From Flavobacteriaceae bacterium UBA5544 (GTDB lineage: Bacteria > Bacteroidota > Bacteroidia > Flavobacteriales > Flavobacteriaceae), in the NCBI GenBank assembly GCA_002426755.1, contig DINI01000008.1:1-38764 (forward strand): a DNA stretch of 38,764 nucleotides, given 5' to 3'. Below, piece by piece: positions 30,964 through 38,764 of the stretch (positions are counted from its first letter, which is position 1; each line of letters opens with the position of its first letter). The position numbers and the translations under genes were made by a program. The notes below the pieces were generated by a model. That model saw only the letters and a program-made list of their open reading frames with translations. It did no database searches and was not told the DNA's origin.

Positions 30964-31725
30964 ATGAAACAAGTTTACGCAGGTGTGCCTAATGGCATAT
31001 TGGTTTTTCTGTTGCTGGCTATATTTCTGATGAATGGCGCAGCAGTGTATTTAGAAGACACCTTGATTCCTGATATCACAAAGCTTTTAGGGGTCATTGT
31101 GTTATTAACCCTTTTTTATAGGATAAGGAACAGGATGGCCAATGTTTTCTTGACCATTTTTTTGTTCTTTTTTATAGGAGATGCTTTTTCCGTATTCAAT
31201 TTTGAAGTATTGTCTGGAAAACTTGCAACCACATTTTATTTGGGTAGTTACAGTTTGCTCATTTTTGTACTTCTAGGGAAGTTGAAACGTATTAAATATG
31301 AAGGGCTGGTGTCAATTTACTTAATCGTTGTGCTGTTGCTCAATTCCTATTTTTTGTATGCGCTTTACGGTGTTGTAAAGGAGAATTTTTCCGATAACGT
31401 CAATTTGATTCTTTATATCTGCCATGGAATTACCTTAATCGCCTTGACCTTTTTCGCATTTGCAGTTTATTTGAGCCAAGAAACAACACAGTCAATTATC
31501 TTTTTGGTTATGGTATTCTGTCTTGTATTTTCTGATGTGTTGAATTATATCTCGACTCTGTACGTTTACTTTTGGGTATTTGAATTTATGAGCAATATGT
31601 TACATCTAGTAAGCCTTATTTTGCTTTACTCGTATGTTTTCAATCATCATAAAATAATTAAAGCGAAGTCTAAAACCTCATTGGATACTTATATCTTGTC
31701 AAATTCCGAAAGACTCACGGCTTGA
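30964..31725 (+). CDS. Polytopic membrane protein, paralogue of the 29701 gene
   Basis: The 253-residue protein (from ATG 30964, MKQVYAGVPNG) has about eight hydrophobic helices, like its neighbour at 29701. FLFFFIGDAFSVF (about 65-77) and LVFSDVLNYIS (about 191-201) line up with the acidic helices of that protein, and the order and spacing of helices agree. They are likely ancient duplicates or two members of one family, although overall identity looks low. A distant relation to YhhN is possible. The ATG is chosen over a TTG at 30937 because that codon is part of the TATATTTG box. The function is unknown. Confidence 0.8.
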   Translation: MKQVYAGVPNGILVFLLLAIFLMNGAAVYLEDTLIPDITKLLGVIVLLTLFYRIRNRMANVFLTIFLFFFIGDAFSVFNFEVLSGKLATTFYLGSYSLLIFVLLGKLKRIKYEGLVSIYLIVVLLLNSYFLYALYGVVKENFSDNVNLILYICHGITLIALTFFAFAVYLSQETTQSIIFLVMVFCLVFSDVLNYISTLYVYFWVFEFMSNMLHLVSLILLYSYVFNHHKIIKAKSKTSLDTYILSNSERLTA

Positions 31726-32637
31726 TTATACAATAATAGAAACCCCGCTCGCAGACTTGTTTTTATCCATGTCAAAGTAAAAATCAATTTTTCCAAGATT
31801 GATCCCATAACAACCCACTTGATTAACGAGCATGTTTTTGCCTTCGCTATTTTTCACGACAGTTGGTTTGTCTAAAAAGGTGTGGGTATGCCCTCCAATA
31901 ATCAAATCAATATCTTTTGTCGCTTTCCCTAATTTTAAGTCATCTGGTTTTTCGGGCTGATCCCTGTAATTATAACCTAAATGAGACAGGCAAATAACTA
32001 AATCACATTTTTCGTTTTCTTTAAGAATTCTGCTCATCTCTTGGGCAATTTCCACAGGATTTAAGTATTTTGTTTCCTTGTACATGTTTTTGTCTACCAA
32101 CCCTTCAAGTTCTATTCCCAAACCGAAAACACCTATTTTAATTCCATCTACCATAAAAGTTTTATAGGGTTTTACGTGGGTGTCCATTACCGTATTTGAA
32201 AAATCATAGTTGGATGAGATAAAGTCAAATTTTGCATGGGGCAATTGGGCATAAAGTCCTTCGATGCCATTATCAAAATCATGATTTCCTATAGTGGCAG
32301 CGTCATATTTGAGCATGCTCATCAGCTTAAATTCCAACTCACCTCCATAATAATTGAAATAAGGAGTGCCCTGAAAAATATCTCCCGCATCTAGCAAAAG
32401 TGTGTTCGGGTTTTCTTTTCTGATGGAAGCTATCAATCCTGCACGTCTTGCAACGCCACCTTTGTTTGGGTTTCTTCCATCTTCAGGCCCAAACGGGTCA
32501 ATATGGCTGTGTACATCATTGGTGTGTAGAATTGTAATCTTTTTTGTTGTGCCCGAAAATGATTGCAGACCGATTCCTCCTAAACCAACCAATGCTGAAG
32601 CCGCTGCTGTTTGTTGTATAAATTCTCTCCTTTTCAT
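31726..32637 (-). CDS. Metallophosphatase domain of a split 5'-nucleotidase, Tat-exported
   Basis: The 303-residue protein is the N-terminal half of a UshA/5'-nucleotidase, with the calcineurin-like motifs TNDVHSHIDP (about 39-48), DAGDIFQG (about 85-92), GNHDFD and GGHTHTF (about 251-257). It starts with a twin-arginine signal (KRREFIQQTAAASALVGLG), so it is predicted to be folded with its metals before export. Together with the product of the preceding gene it would hydrolyse nucleoside phosphates or related esters in the periplasm. An in-frame TTG at 32643 is rejected in favour of ATG 32637, which leaves 7 nt after the upstream stop. Confidence 0.92.
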   Translation of the reverse strand: MKRREFIQQTAAASALVGLGGIGLQSFSGTTKKITILHTNDVHSHIDPFGPEDGRNPNKGGVARRAGLIASIRKENPNTLLLDAGDIFQGTPYFNYYGGELEFKLMSMLKYDAATIGNHDFDNGIEGLYAQLPHAKFDFISSNYDFSNTVMDTHVKPYKTFMVDGIKIGVFGLGIELEGLVDKNMYKETKYLNPVEIAQEMSRILKENEKCDLVICLSHLGYNYRDQPEKPDDLKLGKATKDIDLIIGGHTHTFLDKPTVVKNSEGKNMLVNQVGCYGINLGKIDFYFDMDKNKSASGVSIIV

Positions 32638-32644
32638 GTTCAAA

Positions 32645-33400
32645 TTATTTTAGTTGAATAAATCGGTTGTCTTTAACAGGACTGATGGTATCTGTTTCCT
32701 GAAAATAATCGATGAGTGCGTTTCTAATTTTATAATCAAGAACATAGACCGTGTCCCTTTTCTTGAAAAAATCCATACGGTCACCACCATTTAAAAGGTA
32801 ATCGTTGGTCAATACATAGTATGATTTGTTGTAATCAATTGGTTTTCCATTAATAGTGGCATCTTTTAAGGCTCCATCGGCATCTAAAACGATATTCAAT
32901 TTAGAAATTGGATGCGCACGTTTGGCCTCGACTAAATAATCGAGTAATTCTTTCACTTGCTCCCCTTTCAGTTTAGTGACAACAATGGCATTTTCAAAAG
33001 GCATCACTTCAAATGCTGTTCTGGTAGTGATATCACCTTTAGAAATGATCGCTCTGATACCACCATGATTCAAGAGGACAAAATCAATATCATGGTCAGA
33101 TCTTTTTTTGAAAATAGGGTTAGATCGTTGGTATAACGCGTCGGCTATAAAATTACCAATGGCAGTGTTTAAGTAGCCATCAGATTTGGAATATGTATCT
33201 GTGGCATAACAAATAACGCTATCTAAATTACTGTTCACATGTTCACGGTATGGTTTTATAAACGCCTCAATGCTTTGGTCTGTTGGTAGTGTGTCGGTTA
33301 TGGCAATTTGTTTTCCTTCTATTTTATTATAGGAAACTGGGGTCTTGCAGGACGCTAGAACCAGCAACGTAAAACATGCAAACAACGTCTTTATATTCAT
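32645..33400 (-). CDS. 5'-nucleotidase C-terminal domain lipoprotein
   Basis: The 251-residue protein consists of the 5_nucleotid_C domain, the substrate-binding half of UshA-type enzymes, without the metallophosphatase half. The lipoprotein signal ends at Cys18 (VLASC). Motifs include LLNHGGIRAIISKGDIT (about 107-123), FENAIVVTKLKGEQVKELLDYLV (about 133-155) and VLTNDYLLNGGD (about 195-206). It precedes the metallophosphatase gene by 7 nt on the same strand, so the two domains are probably made together and may work as one enzyme; the order is reversed relative to the fused protein. Confidence 0.92.
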   Translation of the reverse strand: MNIKTLFACFTLLVLASCKTPVSYNKIEGKQIAITDTLPTDQSIEAFIKPYREHVNSNLDSVICYATDTYSKSDGYLNTAIGNFIADALYQRSNPIFKKRSDHDIDFVLLNHGGIRAIISKGDITTRTAFEVMPFENAIVVTKLKGEQVKELLDYLVEAKRAHPISKLNIVLDADGALKDATINGKPIDYNKSYYVLTNDYLLNGGDRMDFFKKRDTVYVLDYKIRNALIDYFQETDTISPVKDNRFIQLK

Positions 33401-33444
33401 TGGATAACTTATTATTGTTTATTAGAAAATGCAGTGGGTTTTAC

Positions 33445-33452
33445 TACCTTTG
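33445..33452 (+). promoter_or_regulatory. -7 promoter box of the DUF6913-dapA unit
   Basis: TACCTTTG, an exact TAnnTTTG match, 17 nt before the ATG at 33469. The predicted leader is about ten nucleotides. Confidence 0.55.
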
Positions 33453-33468
33453 TACAAAACAAAAGTAA

Positions 33469-33990
33469 ATGATTTTTAAGGCATTTAAGGAAAAATCCAA
33501 TCAAAAACATATTAACAGATTGTTAAATTCCAGAAATGTAAAGTTCAACAATAAGAAAATAGAATCTGTTGGAGTTGTTTTGAATTTAAAAGAATTTTCT
33601 GATTTTGAATCCATTAGGGCGTTTTGTAAAGACTTGGGCGTTTTGCCACCCAGGACAAAAATCATCACTTTTGTCGAAGATAATAAAATAACAGACAAAC
33701 TTTGGGACACGTATTTCAGTCCAAAGGATTTTGGTTGGAATGGTGCCATCAAGAATATTGATTTGCAAACATTTGTCGATACCGAATTTGATGCACTGAT
33801 ATGTTTTTACAGAGAACACTCTATAGAACAAGATTTGATAACAGCAGCGTCTAAAGCAAATTTTAAAATAGGGATTTCAAATGAAAACCTTAAACTGTAT
33901 GATTTTGTTATTGATGTAAATTCAAGTCAATTTCAACTATTTAAAATCGAATTAAAAAAATATTTAACTGTATTAAACAAATTAAAATGA
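33469..33990 (+). CDS. DUF6913 family protein upstream of dapA
   Basis: The 173-residue soluble protein has no signal peptide or membrane helix. I recognise it as the small protein usually found before dapA in Flavobacteriaceae (DUF6913), from memory. Features are FNNKKIESVGVVLNLKEFSDF (about 25-45), PKDFGWNGAIKNIDLQTFVDTEFDALICFY (about 85-114) and a Lys-rich end. The pattern resembles the thioredoxin-like or Rossmann-like strand-helix alternation, but no active-site motif is visible. Its TGA overlaps the dapA ATG by 4 nt (ATGA), so a role linked to lysine/DAP synthesis or to dapA expression is possible. Confidence 0.8.
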   Translation: MIFKAFKEKSNQKHINRLLNSRNVKFNNKKIESVGVVLNLKEFSDFESIRAFCKDLGVLPPRTKIITFVEDNKITDKLWDTYFSPKDFGWNGAIKNIDLQTFVDTEFDALICFYREHSIEQDLITAASKANFKIGISNENLKLYDFVIDVNSSQFQLFKIELKKYLTVLNKLK

Positions 33991-34871
33991 TAACATTTCT
34001 TGGAACAGGCGTTGCATTGGTTACACCTTTTAAATCTGATAAAACCGTCGATCACAAAGCATTGGCAAAAATTGTAAATTTCAATATTAAAAATGGTACT
34101 GATTATCTTGTCATAAGTGGCACTACTGGTGAGAGTGTGACCATTACCAGAAAGGAAAAAAATGAAATTATAAACACAATTCATAAAGCCAATAAAAGCA
34201 GGGTACCAATGGTTTTGGGTATTGGAGGCAACAACACACAAGAGGTTATTGAAGAAATACAGACCACAGATTTGAGTTACATCGATGCTATTTTATCTGT
34301 ATCTCCATATTACAGCAAACCTACCCAAGAAGGGATTTATCAGCATTTTAAAGCCATTGCGAAAAATTGTCCTATTCCAGTTATTTTGTATAATGTTCCT
34401 GGTAGAACTTCATCTAACATGCTTCCTGCCACCACGCTCCGATTGGCAAAGGATTTCAAGAATATCATTGCTGTGAAGGAAGCAGGAAATAATGTTTCCC
34501 AATATTTGCAATTACTTAAAAATAAACCGAAAGATTTTCTGATTATTTCCGGTGATGATGATTTGGCATTGGGAGTTGTTCTTGCTGGCGGAGCAGGAGT
34601 CATTTCTGTTATTGGGCAAGCGTTTCCAGAACAATTTTCTAAAATGATAAAATTGGGATTGGAAGGAAAAGCTAAAGAAGCTTATGACCTTCACTTTAAA
34701 TTAATGGACGTTACAAGTGCCATTTTTGAAGAAAATAATCCAGCGGGCATCAAAGGAGTTCTTCAGGAATTGAAATTGTGTGACGACACAGTGAGATTGC
34801 CATTAGTACCCGCCTCGGGTGTGCTTAAAACAAAAATCAAAAAGATGGTTAAGGAATTAAAAGTTAAATAA
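33987..34871 (+). CDS. dapA: 4-hydroxy-tetrahydrodipicolinate synthase
   Basis: DapA condenses pyruvate with aspartate semialdehyde, the first step of the diaminopimelate/lysine branch. The 294-residue TIM barrel has the Schiff-base Lys164 (IIAVKEAGN) and the catalytic Tyr135 (LYNVPGRT). GTTGES (45-50) and SVSPYYSKPTQEGIYQHF (about 104-121) complete the signature. It is translationally coupled to the upstream DUF6913 gene. dapF at 9632 lies far away in the window. Confidence 0.96.
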   Translation: MITFLGTGVALVTPFKSDKTVDHKALAKIVNFNIKNGTDYLVISGTTGESVTITRKEKNEIINTIHKANKSRVPMVLGIGGNNTQEVIEEIQTTDLSYIDAILSVSPYYSKPTQEGIYQHFKAIAKNCPIPVILYNVPGRTSSNMLPATTLRLAKDFKNIIAVKEAGNNVSQYLQLLKNKPKDFLIISGDDDLALGVVLAGGAGVISVIGQAFPEQFSKMIKLGLEGKAKEAYDLHFKLMDVTSAIFEENNPAGIKGVLQELKLCDDTVRLPLVPASGVLKTKIKKMVKELKVK

Positions 34872-34949
34872 TACTTAAACATACCAATAGCCTTATTTGT
34901 AACGTTATTTTAGCTGTAAAATTTTATTTTTTAATACGTTATAAATACT

Positions 34950-34957
34950 TACTTTTG
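34950..34957 (+). promoter_or_regulatory. -7 promoter box of the bamD-rpoZ-coaBC unit
   Basis: TACTTTTG, an exact TAnnTTTG match, 17 nt before the bamD ATG at 34975. Confidence 0.55.
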
Positions 34958-34974
34958 CAATCTGTTTTTTTACT

Positions 34975-35775
34975 ATGAAGAATTTTTTAGTTACACTTTT
35001 AATAATCACATCATTAAGCTCTTGTGGAGAATACCATAAAGCACTCAAATCTGAAGACGTTGCTGTAAAATTTGCTATGGGAACTAAACTTTACGACGCT
35101 GGAAAGTACAGTAAGGCCAATCGATTGTTTGAGCAGGTAGTGCCACAGTATAGAGGTAAACCTCAAGCCGAGAAGTTGATGTTCATGCATGCCAATTCTT
35201 ATTATATGCAAAAGGATTATTATTTGTCAGCTTACAGGTTCGAACAGTTTGAAACAGCTTATCCTAAAAGTGAAAAAGCTGAAGAAGCCCTTTTCCTATC
35301 GGCAAAGAGTTATTTTGAACTTTCCCCTGTTTATAGTAAGGAACAACAAGAAACACGTGAAGCATTGGATAAATTGCAATTATTCATTGATAAATATCCA
35401 CAGTCAGAATATATTTCCCAGGTCAATGAAATGGTTAAGGAATTGGACTTTAAACTTGAGAAAAAAGAATTTGAGATAGCCAAACAATACAATCGAATCA
35501 CAGATTACGAAGCGTCAATAAAATCTTTTGATAACTTCCTTTTGCAATTTCCAGGGACAAGTTTTAGAGAAGAGGCGATGTTCTACCGTTTGGATGCTGC
35601 CTATAAGTTGGCAATCAATAGTACAGAACGTAAGAAAGAGATGCGTGTCAATAACGCAATGGCTTTTTACAATTCTTTTAAAAAATCATATCCCAATTCA
35701 CAGCATTTAAGCGAAGTGGATGCTATGAATAACGAATTAGCAACCCTTGCACAACAATACAATACTAAAAGTTAA
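34975..35775 (+). CDS. bamD: BamD, outer membrane assembly lipoprotein
   Basis: BamD is the essential lipoprotein of the BAM complex, which inserts beta-barrel proteins into the outer membrane. The 266-residue protein has a lipoprotein signal ending at Cys17 (LSSC) and TPR-like repeats: MGTKLYDAGKYSKANRLFEQVVPQY (about 35-59), SYYMQKDYYLSAYRFEQFETAYP (about 75-97) and ITDYEASIKSFDNFLLQFPGTSF (about 175-197). Length and layout match the Bacteroidota family. It starts a plus-strand operon with rpoZ (11 nt gap), coaBC and a DUF4835 gene. Confidence 0.93.
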   Translation: MKNFLVTLLIITSLSSCGEYHKALKSEDVAVKFAMGTKLYDAGKYSKANRLFEQVVPQYRGKPQAEKLMFMHANSYYMQKDYYLSAYRFEQFETAYPKSEKAEEALFLSAKSYFELSPVYSKEQQETREALDKLQLFIDKYPQSEYISQVNEMVKELDFKLEKKEFEIAKQYNRITDYEASIKSFDNFLLQFPGTSFREEAMFYRLDAAYKLAINSTERKKEMRVNNAMAFYNSFKKSYPNSQHLSEVDAMNNELATLAQQYNTKS

Positions 35776-35786
35776 TTTTTGATACA

Positions 35787-36119
35787 ATGGATTTAAAGAA
35801 AACAAATGCTCCAATAAGTTCTATGACTTATGATAGAAATGAAATCGATGCACCAACAGGGAACATCTATGAGGCTATTTCAGTAATTTCAAGAAGAGCG
35901 GAACAAATCAACACAGATATTCGTAGGGAATTAGTTGACAAACTTGAAGAGTTTGCAACATTCAACGATAGTTTGGAGGAAATCTTTGAAAATAAAGAGC
36001 AGATTGAGGTATCTAAATTTTACGAAAAATTACCAAAACCTCATGCACTAGCAGTTCAAGAATGGTTGAACGATAAGATTTATTACAGAAATACCGAAGA
36101 CGACGCTAAAGACGCATAA
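35787..36119 (+). CDS. rpoZ: RNA polymerase omega subunit, Bacteroidota type
   Basis: The 110-residue protein has the Rpb6/omega-like core: APTGNIYEAISVISRRAEQIN (about 22-42), then DIRRELVDKLEEFA (about 44-57). Omega helps fold and stabilise the beta-prime subunit. It is longer at the C-terminus than E. coli omega (91 residues), as usual in this phylum, where it is often annotated only as hypothetical or as RNA polymerase Rpb6. The position between bamD and coaBC is the usual one in Flavobacteriaceae. A gap of 6 nt leads to coaBC. Confidence 0.88.
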   Translation: MDLKKTNAPISSMTYDRNEIDAPTGNIYEAISVISRRAEQINTDIRRELVDKLEEFATFNDSLEEIFENKEQIEVSKFYEKLPKPHALAVQEWLNDKIYYRNTEDDAKDA

Positions 36120-36125
36120 GCTATC

Positions 36126-37337
36126 ATGTCTATTTTAAGTGGCAAAAATATACTCCTCGGCATCACTGCAGGAATTGCTGCTTATAAAACGGCGAACCTC
36201 GTCAGGTTATTCATAAAAGCAGGCGCTAACGTAAAGGTCGTTATGACGCCTGCTTCTAAAGACTTCATTACACCTTTAACGCTTTCAACTTTATCCAAAA
36301 ATCCAGTCCATTCCTCATTCACCAATGAAGAAGATGACAATGCTGTTTGGAATAACCATGTAGAATTGGGACTTTGGGCAGATTTGTTCATCATTGCTCC
36401 TGCTACAGCCAATACATTGTCTAAAATGGCAAATGGCATTTGTGACAATCTACTGATGGCAACATATCTTTCGGCCAAATGTCCTGTGTATTTTGCACCA
36501 GCCATGGATTTGGATATGTATAAGCATGAGTCCACAATCCGTTCGTTTAAGATTTTAAAAAGCTATGGAAATGTGATGATTCCGGCTACAAGTGGCGAAC
36601 TTGCAAGTGGTTTGGTTGGTGAAGGCCGAATGGCGGAGCCTGAAGATATTGTTTTATTTATTGAAAATGATGTTTTAGATAAGCTTCCCTTAAAAGGAAA
36701 AAAAATAGTGATTACCGCGGGTCCGACTTATGAAGCCATTGACCCTGTAAGATTTATTGGAAATCATTCTAGCGGGAAAATGGGCTTTGAGATAGCAAAA
36801 GCTGCCGCAAATCTTGGGGCAGAAGTCGTTATGATAGCGGGCCCAACAAATGAAACTATTTCCCATAATTTGGTTCATGTCATAAAAGTGGTGAGTGCGT
36901 TGCAAATGTACGAAGCTGTTCATAAGCATTTTGAAGGCGTTGATGTCGCAATTCTTTCGGCAGCCGTAGCGGACTACAAACCTAAATTTGTTTCAGACAC
37001 CAAAATAAAAAAGAAAGATTCCTCGTTAACAATAGAATTGGAAAAGACCAAAGATATTTTAAAATCCTTGGGTGAGATTAAAACCAATCAGTTTTTGGTT
37101 GGTTTTGCATTGGAAACAGACAATGAGATTGAAAATGCAAAATCTAAATTGAAATCAAAAAACTTGAATTTAATTGTACTAAATTCGTTAAAAGATGCGG
37201 GTGCAGGTTTTGGAGGTTCAACAAATAAAGTTACTTTTATAACCAATGACGATGAGGTAATTGAACAGGACCTTAAATCAAAAGCTGACGTTGCTACCGA
37301 TATTTTGAACCAAATTTTAAAACAAATCCATGCGTAA
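36126..37337 (+). CDS. coaBC: Bifunctional phosphopantothenoylcysteine decarboxylase/synthetase
   Basis: CoaBC joins phosphopantothenate to cysteine with CTP and decarboxylates the product, two steps of coenzyme A synthesis. The N-terminal flavoprotein (CoaC) domain has GITAGIAAYK (about 12-21), catalytic His78 (NNHVELG) and PAMDLDMY (about 125-132). The CoaB domain starts at about 188 with KKIVITAGPTYEAIDPVRFI, and NHSSGKMG (about 211-218) and AAVADYKP follow. The substrate-clamp motif, usually ACGxxGxGRM, here reads ASGLVGEGRM (160-169), with Ser161 in place of the usual Cys; in E. coli that Cys takes part in the decarboxylase reaction. This may be a lineage feature rather than a defect. 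It overlaps the next gene by 8 nt. Confidence 0.95.
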   Translation: MSILSGKNILLGITAGIAAYKTANLVRLFIKAGANVKVVMTPASKDFITPLTLSTLSKNPVHSSFTNEEDDNAVWNNHVELGLWADLFIIAPATANTLSKMANGICDNLLMATYLSAKCPVYFAPAMDLDMYKHESTIRSFKILKSYGNVMIPATSGELASGLVGEGRMAEPEDIVLFIENDVLDKLPLKGKKIVITAGPTYEAIDPVRFIGNHSSGKMGFEIAKAAANLGAEVVMIAGPTNETISHNLVHVIKVVSALQMYEAVHKHFEGVDVAILSAAVADYKPKFVSDTKIKKKDSSLTIELEKTKDILKSLGEIKTNQFLVGFALETDNEIENAKSKLKSKNLNLIVLNSLKDAGAGFGGSTNKVTFITNDDEVIEQDLKSKADVATDILNQILKQIHA

Positions 37338-38220
37338 CAGTATTCTTTTTATAGCATTACTCTTTGTTTCACAAGCATTTTCACAGGAACTTAATTGCAG
37401 TGTTGTTGTAAATGCACAACAGACAGGAAACGAAAACGTACAGGTTTTTAAAACGTTGGAGCGCCAATTAAAAGAGTTCATCAACAATACTCAATGGACC
37501 AACAAAACATATAAAGGGCAAGAAAAAATAGAGTGTTCCATGAACATTATCATCACTGATTATAACAGTGATAAATTTGAGGCAACCATTCAAGTACAAT
37601 CTTCTCGACCTGTTTTTAATTCAAGTTATAGTACTCCAGTATATAATTTCAATGACAAAAATTTCAATTTTGAATATTTGGAGTTTCAGAACTTGCTTTA
37701 TAATGCCAACCAATTTGAATCAAATTTGGTCTCGGTTTTAGCATTTCACGTTTATATGATTCTGGGCCTGGACGCTGATACCTTCTCACCAAATGGTGGT
37801 GATGAATATTTTCAGCAAGCACAAACTATTCTCAATTATTCTCAACAAGGCAATAACTATAAAGGCTGGAAACTGGAAGATGGTTTGCAAACGCGCTTTA
37901 CACTCATAGATAATATATTGTCACCGACTTACAAAGAGTTTAGAAACGTTATGTATGATTATCATATCAATGGGTTGGATGTCATGGCAGATAATGCAAA
38001 GGGCGGTAAGGAAAAAATAGCTTCTGTTTTGAACGATTTGAACACCATGAACCAAAGACGGCCAAATTCCTTTTTGCTACGTGTGTTTTTTGATGCCAAG
38101 GGAGATGAAATAGCAGACATATTCAGTGGAGGTCCAAATGTTAATGTCACAACCGTTATTGATGTCCTAAACAGAATAGCTCCAACCTATGCTTCTAAAT
38201 GGAGAAATATTAGTTTTTAA
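37330..38220 (+). CDS. DUF4835 family exported protein
   Basis: The 296-residue protein has a signal peptide (about 1-18, ending AFSQE) and then an all-exported sequence with ELNCSVVVNAQQ (about 19-30), CSMNIIITDY (about 63-72), IQVQSSRPVFNSSYSTPVYNFNDKNF (about 82-107) and DADTFSPNGGDEYF (about 152-165), which fit the DUF4835 family of Bacteroidota. There is no membrane anchor or lipobox. The function is unknown. The position after coaBC and before recN is the usual one. It overlaps coaBC by 8 nt; the recN ATG follows 88 nt after its stop. Confidence 0.88.
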   Translation: MRNSILFIALLFVSQAFSQELNCSVVVNAQQTGNENVQVFKTLERQLKEFINNTQWTNKTYKGQEKIECSMNIIITDYNSDKFEATIQVQSSRPVFNSSYSTPVYNFNDKNFNFEYLEFQNLLYNANQFESNLVSVLAFHVYMILGLDADTFSPNGGDEYFQQAQTILNYSQQGNNYKGWKLEDGLQTRFTLIDNILSPTYKEFRNVMYDYHINGLDVMADNAKGGKEKIASVLNDLNTMNQRRPNSFLLRVFFDAKGDEIADIFSGGPNVNVTTVIDVLNRIAPTYASKWRNISF

Positions 38221-38308
38221 AAAAGGCTGGAAGATAAAGTACTAAATATTTTACGTTTAGTATTTCGTCAACAGTAAACTAAACCAGATCAGCAATCCAA
38301 GATTTAAA

Positions 38309-38764
38309 ATGCTCACCTCATTAACCATAAAAAATTACGCTCTTATAGACCAACTTCAAGTGGGTTTTAGTAATGGGTTGACTATTATTACAGGTGAAAC
38401 TGGTGCAGGGAAGTCCATACTTTTGGGAGGTTTGTCCTTGATTCTTGGGAAACGAGCCGATTTGAGCAGTGTAAAAAATCCTTCTGAAAAATGTGTGATT
38501 GAAGCGACTTTTGATATCGCAAACTATAATCTAAAAACCTTATTCAAATCCGAAGACCTCGATTACGAGCCACAAACCATCATTAGACGGGAAATTCTTC
38601 CCTCCGGTAAATCCAGAGCATTTATTAATGATACTCCTGTGAATCTCGATAGTTTGCAGGTGCTCGGAGAACGTCTTTTGGACATTCATTCGCAACATCA
38701 GACCTTACAATTGACGAATGATGATTTTCAATTTCAGGTGATTGATGCGTTGGCTTCCAATGAA
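38309..38764 (+). CDS. recN: DNA repair protein RecN, cut by the window end
   Basis: RecN is an SMC-like ATPase that acts at double-strand breaks. The 152 codons visible start MLTSLTIKNYALIDQL, the family N-terminus. The Walker A loop is GETGAGKS (29-36), and RREILPSGKSRAFIN (about 92-106) and LLDIHSQHQT (about 122-131) follow, all typical of RecN. The reading frame is open to the last base of the window, so the rest of the coiled coil and the Walker B motif lie outside. It follows DUF4835 by 88 nt. A TACTAAA/TTTAGTA inverted repeat at 38240-38262 may be regulatory or a weak terminator. Confidence 0.95.
   Translation, partial: MLTSLTIKNYALIDQLQVGFSNGLTIITGETGAGKSILLGGLSLILGKRADLSSVKNPSEKCVIEATFDIANYNLKTLFKSEDLDYEPQTIIRREILPSGKSRAFINDTPVNLDSLQVLGERLLDIHSQHQTLQLTNDDFQFQVIDALASNE

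Noticed and set aside
38240..38262. TACTAAA/TTTAGTA inverted repeat before recN as terminator of the DUF4835 gene
   Set aside because: Seven AT-rich base pairs and no T-run; it could be an operator, but the evidence is too weak for a feature.

Overview
The window is an AT-rich chromosomal segment that looks like a member of the Flavobacteriaceae (phylum Bacteroidota). The evidence is protein-level. There is a single-chain NADP isocitrate dehydrogenase, a long GAPDH with an extra N-terminal domain, a T9SS-type C-terminal sorting domain, lineage-typical small families (DUF6095, DUF6913, DUF4835, a Bacteroidota-type omega subunit) and the gene run bamD-rpoZ-coaBC-DUF4835-recN. The upstream signals agree: many genes have the Bacteroidota -7 box TAnnTTTG and few have a Shine-Dalgarno sequence. 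Almost all genes look intact and housekeeping. No phage, integron, CRISPR array, rRNA, tRNA or transposase was found.

Layout. 206-3566 (minus): a small membrane protein, murQ (peptidoglycan recycling) and isocitrate dehydrogenase. 3567-4318: a 750-bp gap without a convincing gene but dense in hairpins, read as a candidate structured RNA. 4319-6346 (minus): rplS, trmD and a coiled-coil membrane protein. 6485-9478 (minus): gap and an HtrA protease, each with its own terminator. 9632-13659 (plus): dapF, an acetyltransferase, mltG and a DUF2279 protein as an operon, then an SLT-like protein with its own promoter. 13660-17748 (minus): dnaA, a low-molecular-weight phosphatase, a secreted sugar dehydrogenase and a short RsmI-like methylase. 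17938-21954: a thioesterase (plus), then ribD, a HAD phosphatase and a YigZ protein (minus, overlapping), then an acetyltransferase and prmC (plus). 21938-27546 (minus): beta-mannosidase, cutC and beta-N-acetylhexosaminidase, with a palindromic repeat between the last two. 27608-31725: ligA, two similar polytopic membrane proteins and, between them, a DoxX protein. 31726-33400 (minus): a 5'-nucleotidase split over two genes. 33469-38764 (plus): DUF6913 and dapA, then bamD, rpoZ, coaBC, DUF4835 and the start of recN.

Themes. Cell-wall metabolism is spread through the window: murQ, dapF, dapA, mltG, the SLT-like protein and bamD. Envelope glycan use is represented by the mannosidase, hexosaminidase and PQQ-type dehydrogenase. 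Genes are packed tightly, with start/stop overlaps of 1 to 14 nt and convergent ends that abut or overlap.

The least explained pieces are the structured-RNA candidate at 3664-4170, -7 boxes placed so close to the start codons of murQ, dapF and ribD that the mRNAs may be leaderless, a terminator-like hairpin inside the presumed dnaA leader, and the twin-hairpin repeat at 25195-25293. All promoter, terminator and RNA calls come from reading the sequence by eye and were not computed.
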